Virus record (IMG/VR): IMGVR_UViG_3300017991_005538
Location: 1-22,120 of that record
Length of the DNA: 22,120 nt
Strand: one strand, 5' to 3'
Source: a virus
The notes under the pieces were generated by a model that was given only the letters and a program-made list of their open reading frames with translations, did not search any database and was not told the DNA's origin. Each line of letters opens with the position of its first letter. Positions within the stretch are counted from its first letter, which is position 1. Below, one piece after another: positions 6,904 through 14,526 of the stretch. Made by a program: the position numbers and the translations under genes.

Positions 6904-7686
6904 ATGAAGCTCTTAGAACAGGTATCAAGCGGACGGAATCCGGCGCCGAGGCGGGTGATGCTTTACGGCACTCACGGCATCGGCAAATCGACGTTCGCCT
7001 CATGCGCGCCCAAGCCCGTGTTCATCCAGACCGAGGACGGCCTGGGCGAGATCGACTGCGACAAGTTTCCCCTCACCGCGACGTTCGATCAGGCCATGCA
7101 GGCCCTGTCGGAGCTCTACATCGACAAGCATACCTATCGAACCGTCGTGGTGGACTCGCTGGATTGGCTGGAGCGCATGATCTGGGCCGAGGTGTGCCGC
7201 AAGCGCAACGTCGAAAGCATCGAGGACATCGGCTACGCGAAGGGCTACGTCTTCGCCCTGACGCAGTGGCGCGAGTTCCTGGAGGGGCTGACGGCGCTGC
7301 GCAACGACAAGGGGATGACGGTGCTCCTCATCGCCCATGCCCGGATCGAGCGGTTCGAGAACCCCGAGACGGAGTCCTACGACCGCTACGTCCCCCGCCT
7401 CCATCGCCTCGCCTCGCAGGTACTCCAGGAGTGGTGCGACGAGGTGCTCTTCGCCACGTTCAAAATCTACACCAAACAGACGGATGAAGGATTCGACCGC
7501 AAGCGGACGCAGGGCATCGGGACGGGAGAGCGGATCATCCGCACAGTCGAGCGGCCGGCCCACGTGGCGAAGAACCGCCTGAACCTCCCTGAAGAGATGC
7601 CTCTCGACTGGGACACCTACGCGCAGTACTTGACCAGCAAACCCACGAGCTCGCCCCAGAGCGGGAAGAGCAAAGGAGCGAAGTAA
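6904..7686 (+). CDS. Sak4-like AAA/RecA-fold ATPase, phage recombination protein
   Basis: This 260-residue protein has a Walker A motif YGTHGIGKST (residues 21-30) and a Walker B strand TVVVDSLDWLE (about 80-90, D84). This is the layout of the phage Sak4-type RecA-like core ATPases (AAA_24 family). Members promote single-strand annealing in homologous recombination, often together with an SSB and an exonuclease. Here it sits between a RecE-like nuclease and a DUF669 ssDNA-binding protein, which supports that role. The ATG is preceded by GAGAGGAGG. The C-terminus is polar and Ser/Lys-rich. Length and motifs look complete. Confidence 0.85.
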   Translation: MKLLEQVSSGRNPAPRRVMLYGTHGIGKSTFASCAPKPVFIQTEDGLGEIDCDKFPLTATFDQAMQALSELYIDKHTYRTVVVDSLDWLERMIWAEVCRKRNVESIEDIGYAKGYVFALTQWREFLEGLTALRNDKGMTVLLIAHARIERFENPETESYDRYVPRLHRLASQVLQEWCDEVLFATFKIYTKQTDEGFDRKRTQGIGTGERIIRTVERPAHVAKNRLNLPEEMPLDWDTYAQYLTSKPTSSPQSGKSKGAK

Positions 7687-7688
7687 CC

Positions 7689-8144
7689 ATGCCGAACCTG
7701 AACGGATTTGACGCCAACACTGTAGACCCCGCCACCGACTTCGAGCCGCTCCCGGCGGGCAAATATCTCGCGGTCATCACCGGCTCTGAGATGAAGGAGA
7801 CAAAGAACGGGAACGGGAATTACCTGGAGCTGACCTTCCAGGTCATTGACGGGCAGTACAAGAACCGCATGCTCTGGTCGAGGCTCAATCTAGACAACCC
7901 GAACCGTCAAGCCGTCCAGATCGCGCAAGGAGAGCTGTCGGCCATCTGCCGCGCGGTGGGCGTGCTGCAGCCCAAAGACTCGATCGAGCTGCATAACCTT
8001 CCGCTTCTCGTGACAGTGAAGTGCAAGAAGCGCGAGGATACCGGGGATCTGGTGAACGAGATCCGCGGCTACGCCAAGAAGGAGGCGGCGACTGGCGCGC
8101 CTCAGCAAGAGGCGACGAATACTCCTCCCTGGGCCCGTCGATGA
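7689..8144 (+). CDS. DUF669-type phage single-stranded DNA-binding protein
   Basis: A 151-residue protein with the DUF669 pattern: PLPAGKYLAVITGSEMKETK near residues 20-40, then NGNYLELTFQVIDGQYKNR and LWSRLNLDNPN, ending in a polar tail with PPWARR. These beta-rich phage proteins are predicted OB-fold ssDNA binders that accompany Sak4-type ATPases. The start is two bases after the previous stop. The stop overlaps the RusA start (ATGA). Protection of single strands during replication and recombination is inferred from family and context. Confidence 0.8.
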   Translation: MPNLNGFDANTVDPATDFEPLPAGKYLAVITGSEMKETKNGNGNYLELTFQVIDGQYKNRMLWSRLNLDNPNRQAVQIAQGELSAICRAVGVLQPKDSIELHNLPLLVTVKCKKREDTGDLVNEIRGYAKKEAATGAPQQEATNTPPWARR

Positions 8145-8494
8145 TCGAGCTCAAGCTGCCATACCCACCCTCGGTGAATCACTACTACCGCCGGGTGGGC
8201 CACCGAACGCTCATCAGCCGCGAGGGGCGCAGGTTCCGCAAGACGGTCTGTGCCCACCTCGCGACGCTGAGAGTGCGGCGGCTGAAAGGGCCGCTTCGCA
8301 TCGAGATCGAGGTCTACCCGCCCGATCGTCGTCGGCGCGACATCGACAACGTGCAGAAGGCGCTCCTGGATGCGCTCCAGCACGGGGGCCTCTATGACGA
8401 CGACAGCCAGATAGTGAAGCTGGACATCGAGAAGCTCGGGTGGGCCACCGGTGGCCGCACGATCGTGCGCATCCGGGAGCTCCGGAATGCTTGA
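8141..8494 (+). CDS. rusA: RusA-family Holliday junction resolvase
   Basis: A 117-residue protein with the RusA signature: LPYPPSVNHYYRR near the N-terminus, RRRRDIDNVQKALLDAL in the middle (the Asp pair in DIDN) and YDDDSQIVKL with the later catalytic Asp. RusA enzymes cut Holliday junctions as dimers. The ATG at 8141 overlaps the stop of the DUF669 gene by 4 bases and is favoured over upstream in-frame starts, which would lie inside that gene. Together with the nuclease, Sak4-like ATPase and ssDNA-binding protein it completes a recombination set. The size is normal for the family. Confidence 0.9.
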   Translation: MIELKLPYPPSVNHYYRRVGHRTLISREGRRFRKTVCAHLATLRVRRLKGPLRIEIEVYPPDRRRRDIDNVQKALLDALQHGGLYDDDSQIVKLDIEKLGWATGGRTIVRIRELRNA

Positions 8495-10181
8495 GCTGAG
8501 GCCGTATCAGCAGGAGGCGGTAGAGGCCATCTACGGCCACCTGCGGGGGCGGGACGACAACCCGTGTGTTGTGCTTCCGACCGGCAGCGGCAAGACCATC
8601 GTTATGGCTCAAGTCTGCGCTGATGCCGTGAACCGCTGGAACGGGCGCGTCCTGATACTGGCCCACGTGAGAGAGCTCCTTGAGCAGGCCCGCGAGAAGC
8701 TCCACCTGGCGTCGCCTGAGATGTGGACGAAGACCGGAGTCTACTCCGCGGGCCTTAAGAGCAGAGACACCGAGCACCCGATCATCATCGCTGGCATCCA
8801 GTCGGTCTACTGGCGCGCATGCGAGCTCGATGCCTTCGATCTCGTGATCATCGATGAGGCGCACATGATCCCACCGGAGGGCGACGGGATGTACCGGACC
8901 TTCCTGGAGGAGGCCCGGAGGGTCAACCCGAACCTGCGGGTGATCGGGCTCACCGCGACGCCCTTTAGGATGAAGAGCGGAATGATCTGTGAGCCGGACA
9001 ACGTGCTGAATCACGTCTGCTACGAGATCGGCGTGAAGGAGTTGATCGTGCAGGGCTACCTTTGTCCGCTGGTCACCAAGGGAAGCCGCGAGACGATCGA
9101 CACCTCGGGTTTGCACGTCCGCGCTGGCGAGTTCGTGGCAGGCGAGGCCGAGGACCTCATGGATACGGACGAGCTCGTCGAGTCGGCCTGTAGCGAGATC
9201 CTCGAGCGGACCTCCACGCGCCGCTCTGTGCTCATCTTCGCGAGCGGGGTCCGGCACGGGCGCCACGTTGCTGACGTGTTGCGTGAGAAAACGAGAGAGA
9301 GCGTCGGGACCGTCTTCGGCGAGACGGCCGATACCGAACGCGACGAGGTGCTCACGGCCTTCAAGGCTGGCGAGCTCAAGTACTTGGTAAACGTCAACGT
9401 ACTGACCATGGGGTTCGACGCGCCGAACATCGACTGCGTGGCCATGGTGAGGCCAACCCTCTCGCCCGGACTCTACTATCAAATGGTCGGGCGAGGTTTC
9501 CGGCTCAATGACGGGAAGGAGAACTGCCTGGTCCTGGACTTCGGTGGGAATGTTCTCCGTCACGGGCCTGTCGATGCCATCCGCATCCATAAGGGAAATC
9601 ACCGCGGAAACGGAGACGCGCCCGCCAAGCAGTGCCCAGTGTGTCAGAGTCTCGTCGCGGCCGGTTACGCGGTGTGCCCCGATTGCGGCTACGAGTTCCC
9701 GCCCCCGAAACGGCAAAACCACGAGGCGAGCGCTTCGACGGAGAACATCCTGTCCGGCGAGGTGACGACCACCGTGCACCCGGTCGAGGCCGTCCATTTC
9801 ACCATCCACCACAAGCGCGGGGCCCCGGACGATGCGCCTAAGACTCTGCGCGTCGAATACCGCATAGGCTTCCACAAGTATCAATCGGAGTGGATCTGCT
9901 TCGAGCACACCGGTTGGGCGCGGCAGAGGGCCGAATCGTGGTGGCGGCGGCGCTCGAACGCGCCGCTTCCGGAGTCGGCCGCCGAGGCCGTGGCACTCGC
10001 CAGTGACGGCGCCCTCTGTGATACCCGGTCCATCACGGTGCGCAGCGTCGCCGGCGAAGAATATCCACAGATCATCGGCTACGACCTGGGTGCCATACCC
10101 CCGTGGCGGGAGCCGGGTTGTGACGATGAGGTCGGTGAGGAAGTGTACGCCTACGCAAATGAAGGAGACCTGCCCTTTTGA
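8487..10181 (+). CDS. SF2 DEAD/DEAH-type helicase with zinc ribbon
   Basis: A 564-residue superfamily 2 helicase. The Q-motif-like RPYQQEAV (5-12), Walker A LPTGSGKT (30-37), IDEAH (122-126) and GLTATP (154-159) form the first RecA-like domain. LTMGFDAPN and YQMVGRGFR (331-339) belong to the second. A zinc ribbon follows (C383, C386, C397, C400 in CPVCQ and CPDCG), then a C-terminal beta-rich domain (about 430-540) of unknown role. This layout is common in phage replication modules, where the enzyme is thought to unwind DNA at forks or recombination intermediates. The ATG at 8487 overlaps the rusA end by 8 bases. Its own stop overlaps the TTG of the primase gene. Confidence 0.9.
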   Translation: MLELRPYQQEAVEAIYGHLRGRDDNPCVVLPTGSGKTIVMAQVCADAVNRWNGRVLILAHVRELLEQAREKLHLASPEMWTKTGVYSAGLKSRDTEHPIIIAGIQSVYWRACELDAFDLVIIDEAHMIPPEGDGMYRTFLEEARRVNPNLRVIGLTATPFRMKSGMICEPDNVLNHVCYEIGVKELIVQGYLCPLVTKGSRETIDTSGLHVRAGEFVAGEAEDLMDTDELVESACSEILERTSTRRSVLIFASGVRHGRHVADVLREKTRESVGTVFGETADTERDEVLTAFKAGELKYLVNVNVLTMGFDAPNIDCVAMVRPTLSPGLYYQMVGRGFRLNDGKENCLVLDFGGNVLRHGPVDAIRIHKGNHRGNGDAPAKQCPVCQSLVAAGYAVCPDCGYEFPPPKRQNHEASASTENILSGEVTTTVHPVEAVHFTIHHKRGAPDDAPKTLRVEYRIGFHKYQSEWICFEHTGWARQRAESWWRRRSNAPLPESAAEAVALASDGALCDTRSITVRSVAGEEYPQIIGYDLGAIPPWREPGCDDEVGEEVYAYANEGDLPF

Positions 10182-12370
10182 ACATCCTGCTTGACTGTGC
10201 ACTCCACTACGCGACGCTCGGTTACCCGGTCTTTCCCTGCGCTCCAGGCGGGAAGACGCCGCTCACCGCGCACGGCTTCCAGGATGCGACCACCGACGCC
10301 GCGCAGATTGAGGGGTGGTGGACGAAGCACCCAAACGCGAACGTCGCAATGCCGACCGCGGGACTTCTGGTCATCGACGTCGACGGCGCGGAGAACCCTT
10401 GGCCGGGCGACCAAGCCAAAGCACAGGATCTCCTGTGTTGTCCGGTATCCCTCACGCCGCGCGGCGGTCGGCACCACATCTTCCGCCAGCCGGAGGGAAA
10501 GAACTGGGGCAACACAGCAGGGAAGATCGCGCCGAAGGTCGATACACGCGCGAATGGCGGCTACATCGTCGTGCCGCCGTCAATCGTAGGGGGTAAGCCG
10601 TACAGGTGGGCGGACAAATCAGAGTTGGAGACTGCTCCCAGCGAGCTGCCCGAGCCCCCGGAATGGGTTGTGGCGCTCCTGGACGGATCGGGAGGCCTAT
10701 TCGCTCAAGACGTCACCGGAGGGAACGGAGACGTTGCCCCTACTCCAATCCCGTGGACTCCGCCAAGGGCAGAGAATCCGCCGGCGGATGGCAACGCTAT
10801 TCCCAGTGGCCAGCGCAACGCTACCTTGGCGCGCCTTGCGGGAAACATGCGCCGCGTGGGAATGAGCTGCGAGGAGATCCTCGCGGCCCTCGAACGCGCG
10901 AACCAGGACCGATGCAAACCGCCGCTTCCGCCTCGTGAGGTCGAGCTGATCGCGACGAGCATCTCCCGGTATGAACCCGACCAGGTGGCCGTCGCCGTGG
11001 CCGAGAACCACTGGGCGCAGGACGCAGGCATTGAAGCGTCGAGTTATGACAGCGCGCCGGAGATCTTCGATCCCGGCCCCTTGCCCGACGAACTCCTGCG
11101 TGTGCCTGGATTTGTCTCTGAAGTGATGGACCACTGCCTCGCCACTGCTCCGTATCCGAACGTGGTCATGGCCTTCGCGGGAGCCCTTGCGCTTCAGGCG
11201 GTGCTCGCCGGCCGCAAGGTGCGCGACCCCGGCAACAACCGGACTAACCTTTATCTTCTCGGGCTCGCGCACTCCTCCGCCGGCAAGGAGCATCCGCGCA
11301 AGATCAACATCGAGATACTACACGCAGTCGGACTGGCTGACCAGATCGGTGGGAGGTTCGCCTCTGGCGAGGGCGTGCAGGACGCGCTCTTCAGCGAGCC
11401 GTGCATGTTATTCCAGACTGACGAGATCGACGGAATGCTCCAGTCGATCAACAAGGCCAAGGACGCCCGGCACGAGAACATCATGGGGACGCTTCTCACG
11501 ATGTACTCAGCGGCGAACTCCATCTTCCCCATGCGCCGCAAAGCGGGCAAGGAATCTCCGGGAGCCATCGACCAGCCTTGCCTGGTGGTGTTCGGAACGG
11601 CGATCCCCAACCACTATTATGAGGCGCTCTCTGAGCGGATGCTCACCAATGGATTCTTCGCTCGCATGATCATCCTGGAATCCGGCAAGCGGTCAGCGGG
11701 CCAGGAACCGAGGATCGAGCCACCGCCGCCTCGTGTGCTCGAGTCCGCCAAGTGGTGGGCGGACTTCCGTCCGAGTTCCGGGAATCTCGAACCGTGGCAC
11801 CCCGTACCGCGAGTTGTCCCCATCACCCAAGAGGCCGCCCACATCTTGATTGAGAACCGGCTCGAGGCTGAGGCAGAGTACGCCAAGGCGGAGACCTCCG
11901 GCGACACGGTCGGCACGGCCGTGTGGGGCCGCGTGACCGAGCACGCGCGCAAGCTCGCGCTGGTTTACGCAGTGAGCGAGAACCACGCAAATCCTGAAGT
12001 TGGAAAGAGGGCGGTGCAGTGGGCCAGGCGCTTTGTCATGCACCAGGCCAGGCGGATGCTCTACATGACACAGGCCCACGTCGCGGCCAACCCCTTCCAT
12101 GCCGAGTGCCTGAAGCTCTTGGAGAAGCTGCGCGGGGCCCCTGGACTCGAACTCCCGCACAGCGTTCTACTCAAGCGCATGAAGATGGATACGAAGAACT
12201 TCATGCTTATTGTGAATACGCTCGAACAGCGCGGGGACATCGTGGTCCGCAACAACCCGACCGCTACGAAGCCTGGCCGGTTCTACCAGCTCGTCGGAGC
12301 CACGCGGGAGCAGGAATCCGGAGAAGAACCCGGCAAGAGTGAAAGATCTCAAGAGTCCAGTCAGGGGTGA
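10178..12370 (+). CDS. Primase-polymerase fused to a DUF3987-like ATPase
   Basis: A 730-residue replication protein. The N-terminal archaeo-eukaryotic-type primase-polymerase domain (about 5-170) shows LGYPVFPCAPGGKTP, the catalytic VIDVDG (D67, D69), GGRHHIF (96-102) and VDTRANGGYIV (121-131). A short helical primase C-terminal segment (about 210-265) follows. The second half (about 300-560) resembles the DUF3987/ATPase region, with a P-loop-like GLAHSSAGKEH (362-372) and Walker-B-like MLFQTDEID (410-417). It would prime DNA synthesis and unwind at the origin. The TTG start overlaps the previous stop in TTGA, with GGAG about ten bases upstream. The candidate origin lies directly after its stop. 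Confidence 0.85.
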   Translation: MNILLDCALHYATLGYPVFPCAPGGKTPLTAHGFQDATTDAAQIEGWWTKHPNANVAMPTAGLLVIDVDGAENPWPGDQAKAQDLLCCPVSLTPRGGRHHIFRQPEGKNWGNTAGKIAPKVDTRANGGYIVVPPSIVGGKPYRWADKSELETAPSELPEPPEWVVALLDGSGGLFAQDVTGGNGDVAPTPIPWTPPRAENPPADGNAIPSGQRNATLARLAGNMRRVGMSCEEILAALERANQDRCKPPLPPREVELIATSISRYEPDQVAVAVAENHWAQDAGIEASSYDSAPEIFDPGPLPDELLRVPGFVSEVMDHCLATAPYPNVVMAFAGALALQAVLAGRKVRDPGNNRTNLYLLGLAHSSAGKEHPRKINIEILHAVGLADQIGGRFASGEGVQDALFSEPCMLFQTDEIDGMLQSINKAKDARHENIMGTLLTMYSAANSIFPMRRKAGKESPGAIDQPCLVVFGTAIPNHYYEALSERMLTNGFFARMIILESGKRSAGQEPRIEPPPPRVLESAKWWADFRPSSGNLEPWHPVPRVVPITQEAAHILIENRLEAEAEYAKAETSGDTVGTAVWGRVTEHARKLALVYAVSENHANPEVGKRAVQWARRFVMHQARRMLYMTQAHVAANPFHAECLKLLEKLRGAPGLELPHSVLLKRMKMDTKNFMLIVNTLEQRGDIVVRNNPTATKPGRFYQLVGATREQESGEEPGKSERSQESSQG

Positions 12371-12552
12371 AAAATAGTGAAGTATTTTCAGGAGGTGAAA
12401 TAAAGTGAAGGATTGTGAAAGATTAAGAAGTGTAAGTATATATAATATATATATCTCTCTCTATCTTTCTACCTTTCACCCCTACCTCCCTCTCTCACTA
12501 GATATGTCCTTTCTATCGCGCGCGTGTGTAAGGGTGGGGTGAAAGAGTGAAA
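12367..12552. other. Candidate replication origin (GTGAA iterons, AT tract, polypyrimidine tract)
   Basis: GTGAA occurs at 12367, 12377, 12395, 12405 and 12415, mostly 10 bases apart, with a GTGTAAG variant at 12430. A TATATA-type AT tract fills 12437-12454. A polypyrimidine run follows to about 12498 and includes TTTCACC (12474-12480), the complement of the repeat. GGTGAAA and GTGAAA recur at 12538-12544 and 12547-12552. The stretch follows the primase gene and precedes the next gene. Helically phased repeats next to an easily melted tract are typical of origins bound by a phage initiator. This is inference from pattern and position. Confidence 0.55.
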
Positions 12553-12900
12553 CCTCTTCAGCCATTCGATCCAGGGTTTCCCGGCACCGCCCGGCATATC
12601 GAGCCCTGCGAACGCTCACCGTGGGCCGATCGCCCAGAGCCCCATGGCTTGTTACCTATCCAAACCCCGAACGCTCACCGTCGCCGTCTTTGTGCGTTCA
12701 GGGTATGCCCCGTCTGCGGGGCAGAGCTTCCGCTGGAGCGGAATCCGAAGGCCCGGCGGGAGAGGGTCTACTGCTCCGACGCATGTCGAGCGCGAGCATG
12801 GCGACAGCGGACCAGGACCGGGGGGCGTGGATGTGAGTGCCGGCCCGGAAAGTCATACACAAAATGCACAGAATTCGGCATCGGGGTCAGCGGAAGGTAA
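12547..12900 (+). CDS. Small zinc-finger protein
   Basis: A 117-residue protein whose core is CPVCGAE (C54, C57) followed by YCSDACRARAWRQR (C76, C80). This treble-clef/zinc-ribbon pattern with an Arg-rich helix is found in small phage and bacterial nucleic-acid-binding proteins. The N-terminal 45 residues are Pro-rich without pattern. The GTG at 12547 lies inside the last GTGAAA repeat and has only a weak ribosome binding site, so the true start may be downstream. Its position beside the candidate origin suggests a link to replication, but no function is established. Confidence 0.6.
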   Translation: MKPLQPFDPGFPGTARHIEPCERSPWADRPEPHGLLPIQTPNAHRRRLCAFRVCPVCGAELPLERNPKARRERVYCSDACRARAWRQRTRTGGRGCECRPGKSYTKCTEFGIGVSGR

Positions 12901-12999
12901 TTGTGTGCATTCTGAGCGGTGTTCGGGGCGTCCGGCATCTGATTCACCCGCCGAATCTGCTGCCACCCATGGCGGAGTCATAGGAGGCGAGCGCGATGC

Positions 13000-13077
13000 C
13001 TGAACGCCGAAGACCCCTCGGGGTTCCGAGAGGTCCTCGGGCAGTGGGTTGTCGCGAACGGCTACGCTTCGCTGTGA
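13000..13077 (+). pseudogene. Remnant of a small phage gene at the convergent junction
   Basis: An AGGAGG at 12982-12987 is followed by ATG at 12996. In the ATG frame the product runs antisense to good minus-strand genes and looks random. One base out of phase, from 13000, the sequence reads LNAEDPSGFREVLGQWVVAN then GYASL and a stop at 13075-13077. This resembles the conserved start of small phage proteins that usually continue past this point. Removing one C at 12999-13000 would join the ATG to this frame. It therefore looks like a frameshifted and truncated gene, cut where the minus-strand gene ending at 13062 begins. A real 25-residue peptide from a CTG start is an alternative. Confidence 0.4.
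13012..13035. terminator. Hairpin at the convergence of early and minus-strand genes
   Basis: GACCCCTCGG (13012-13021) pairs with CCGAGAGGTC (13026-13035) with one mismatch and a 4-base loop. It lies between the end of the rightward genes and the end of the leftward cluster, where a bidirectional terminator is expected. No T run follows on either strand, and the bases overlap the gene remnant at 13000-13077. Confidence 0.3.
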
Positions 13078-13379
13078 ACCGCCTTCATGATCGCCTTGAC
13101 GCCCGCCTCGTCGTTGCGAGCCGCAGCCACCAAGAGGCCACGAGCGAACTTGGAGGCCATGGCCGGCCCTGCCGCCTTGTGAATCGCGGCGCGCTCCTCG
13201 GCGGTCAGACGGAACGCGAATACGCACAGGTTGTCATGTGCGGCCTTCTTCTCGGGCTTCTCCTGCGCCTTCGCGGGTTCGGTCGCAACCGGTTTCGGCG
13301 TCTTCGCGTTTGCGGCCGCAACGACCGGCTTCTGCGTCTTGGCCGTCGCCTTCTTCTTCGTGGTCTTGGACTTTTTCAC
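13062..13379 (-). CDS. Small Lys/Ala-rich protein of unknown function
   Basis: A 105-residue protein starting at GTG (13379-13377), six bases after a GGAG. The frame is open further upstream, but that would cross the preceding gene. The first 60 residues are a low-complexity Lys/Ala/Pro/Thr tail (KKSKTTKKKATAKTQKP). The last 45 form a compact helical segment (VFAFRLTAEERAAIHKAAG, then SKFARGLLVAAARNDE). A flexible basic tail on a small folded unit suggests nucleic-acid binding, which is inference. It overlaps the previous gene's stop by 4 bases and is last in the leftward cluster. Confidence 0.65.
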   Translation of the reverse strand: MKKSKTTKKKATAKTQKPVVAAANAKTPKPVATEPAKAQEKPEKKAAHDNLCVFAFRLTAEERAAIHKAAGPAMASKFARGLLVAAARNDEAGVKAIMKAVHSEA

Positions 13380-13630
13380 AACGTGCTCCTTTCCGTTGGT
13401 GTAACGCGCACGATTCGCTGCGGCTCCTTGCCACAGCCCTCGCACGCAACTGTCCCGCCCACGCGGTCTATCTCCGCCATGACGTCGGGTGTGATCTCCT
13501 CCCATCGCTCCGATACCCAGGTGTCCGAACCGGGGTAAGGGATGTGGCAGCACGCACAGACGATCGCGCCGCCGTTATTCCAGAATACCTGGTGCTCTCT
13601 CAGGCCGAATCGGGGCGTCCGGGCGGCCAT
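13376..13630 (-). CDS. Small CxxC protein of unknown function
   Basis: An 84-residue protein with two Cys pairs, CACC (in VCACCHIPYPG) and CEGC (in VACEGCGKEP), consistent with a small zinc-binding fold. The ATG at 13630 has GGAGG eight bases upstream and is favoured over the longer open frame, which would overlap the preceding genes completely. It starts two bases after the stop of the previous gene. Its stop overlaps the start of the Lys-rich protein gene. No family is recognised. Confidence 0.6.
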   Translation of the reverse strand: MAARTPRFGLREHQVFWNNGGAIVCACCHIPYPGSDTWVSERWEEITPDVMAEIDRVGGTVACEGCGKEPQRIVRVTPTERSTL

Positions 13631-13632
13631 GG

Positions 13633-13959
13633 TCACTTCACCTCCCGGGGAAGGTCCATCTCGAAGACGATCCTGCCGTCGGCGTCGAGCACTTCGAGAC
13701 GCGTGGCGTTCTGGAGCTTCGCCCCGGCTCCGCTTCTCGCGATGGCCTGCGTTGCCTTCATGGCGATAAATCTCCCGTACGCTTCCACCTCCGCTTCTTT
13801 CTGGTCGGTGAAGAGCGTCGGGTTCTCGTCGATCGTGAGGCCGCCCTTGAACTGCAGCTCGAGGTCCTTGAGCGACGCTTCGAAAACGATGTCCTCGAGA
13901 GTGCTGTGTGATCGGGGATCGACAGTGACCCAGAATTTGTGATTGCAGTCGAAGCGCAT
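13633..13959 (-). CDS. Small protein of unknown function
   Basis: A 108-residue soluble protein beginning MRFDCNHKFWVTVD, with a central acidic region and a closing strand pair (TRLEVLDADGRIVFEMDLP). It resembles a small beta-containing phage protein but no family is recognised. The ATG follows the previous gene's stop by 12 bases, and AGGAGG lies about seven bases upstream. Codon use and tight spacing support it as a gene of the leftward cluster. Confidence 0.65.
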   Translation of the reverse strand: MRFDCNHKFWVTVDPRSHSTLEDIVFEASLKDLELQFKGGLTIDENPTLFTDQKEAEVEAYGRFIAMKATQAIARSGAGAKLQNATRLEVLDADGRIVFEMDLPREVK

Positions 13960-13971
13960 GTCGTTCTCCTC

Positions 13972-14238
13972 CTATCGTGCCGCCGCGAACGCCCAAGGCG
14001 GTGCGTACGGCGAGTCCTCGTGTGGATGTCCGCCCTCGACGATGTAGACCACCGACGCGGCGTCATCGGGCTCCTCGTCGGGCTCACCCATGCCGCGCGA
14101 TTCGTCGTCCGGCACGGCGATGCCGCCGATCGTGAACTGAAGCGGCCAGTTCGGTTGGAAGGCGAGTCGCAGCTCGCATTCACCGAACCCGTCCTCAGCG
14201 ACCTCTTCAAGCCGCTCGATCATCTCGTTTACCGTCAT
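13972..14238 (-). CDS. Small acidic protein of unknown function
   Basis: An 88-residue protein starting MTVNEMIERLEEVAEDGFGE. A sequence of the type MTVNELIxxL followed by LQFTIGGIAVPDDE occurs in many small phage proteins of unknown role. The acidic middle (EPDEEPDD) is followed by VVYIVEGGHP. The ATG at 14238 has a perfect AAGGAGG five bases upstream. The frame is open to 14460, but the upstream part has no good start signal and looks non-coding. It is separated from the terminase gene by about 290 bases. Confidence 0.7.
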   Translation of the reverse strand: MTVNEMIERLEEVAEDGFGECELRLAFQPNWPLQFTIGGIAVPDDESRGMGEPDEEPDDAASVVYIVEGGHPHEDSPYAPPWAFAAAR

Positions 14239-14526
14239 CAAGGCCTCCTTTTGTGGTGCGCCGAGCCCCGTGCCCGGTACAGGGACAGTAACGAGCTTCC
14301 GGGGCCTGAAGTGAAGGCAATTCGACCGGTAATTGCAGTATTCCCAGCGGGTTACGCCGATCCAACCGGACGATTTCTGTCCGGTTGGGGGGCGGCCCGT
14401 GGGCGCGAACCCGGCGACGCGGTGGCCTTGTTGGGCCAGGGTCCAGGGATCTGCGCCCACGGCGCGCGTGTCGCGCCCAGGCGGCGGCCCGCTCAGCCCC
14501 CTGCCGCCTCCGGGCCAGGGGGGCGC
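14239..14526. other. GC-rich gap after the terminase gene
   Basis: These 288 bases lie between the terminase stop and the next leftward gene, where a portal gene is normally found. A minus-strand frame from an ATG overlapping the terminase stop (14530 to 14207) is Arg-rich, overlaps the next gene and looks like an off-frame reading. The main feature is the perfect hairpin at 14362-14388. No convincing gene is seen. Confidence 0.5.
14362..14388. terminator. Perfect 10-bp hairpin downstream of the terminase gene
   Basis: CCAACCGGAC (14362-14371) and GTCCGGTTGG (14379-14388) are perfectly complementary across a 7-base loop. The site lies about 140 bases beyond the terminase stop in the direction of transcription. 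There is no T run on either strand, so it may be a rho-independent-like pause, an RNA-stabilising stem or a protein-binding dyad. Confidence 0.4.

Noticed and set aside
8214-10202. Minus-strand open frame of 662 codons
   Set aside because: It lies antisense to the rusA end and the SF2 helicase, whose motifs are unmistakable. Its sequence has no recognisable domain and arises from the GC-rich codon pattern.
12421-12500. CRISPR-like or tRNA-like structure in the AT/pyrimidine tract
   Set aside because: There are no regular repeat-spacer units and no cloverleaf. The repeats are short 5-7 base iterons, so an origin is the better reading.
12996-13538. Plus-strand open frame of 180 codons with a good ribosome binding site
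   Set aside because: The translation is Arg/Leu-rich and random-looking and lies antisense to two better minus-strand genes. The natural-looking peptide is in another frame (13000-13077) and is reported as a remnant.
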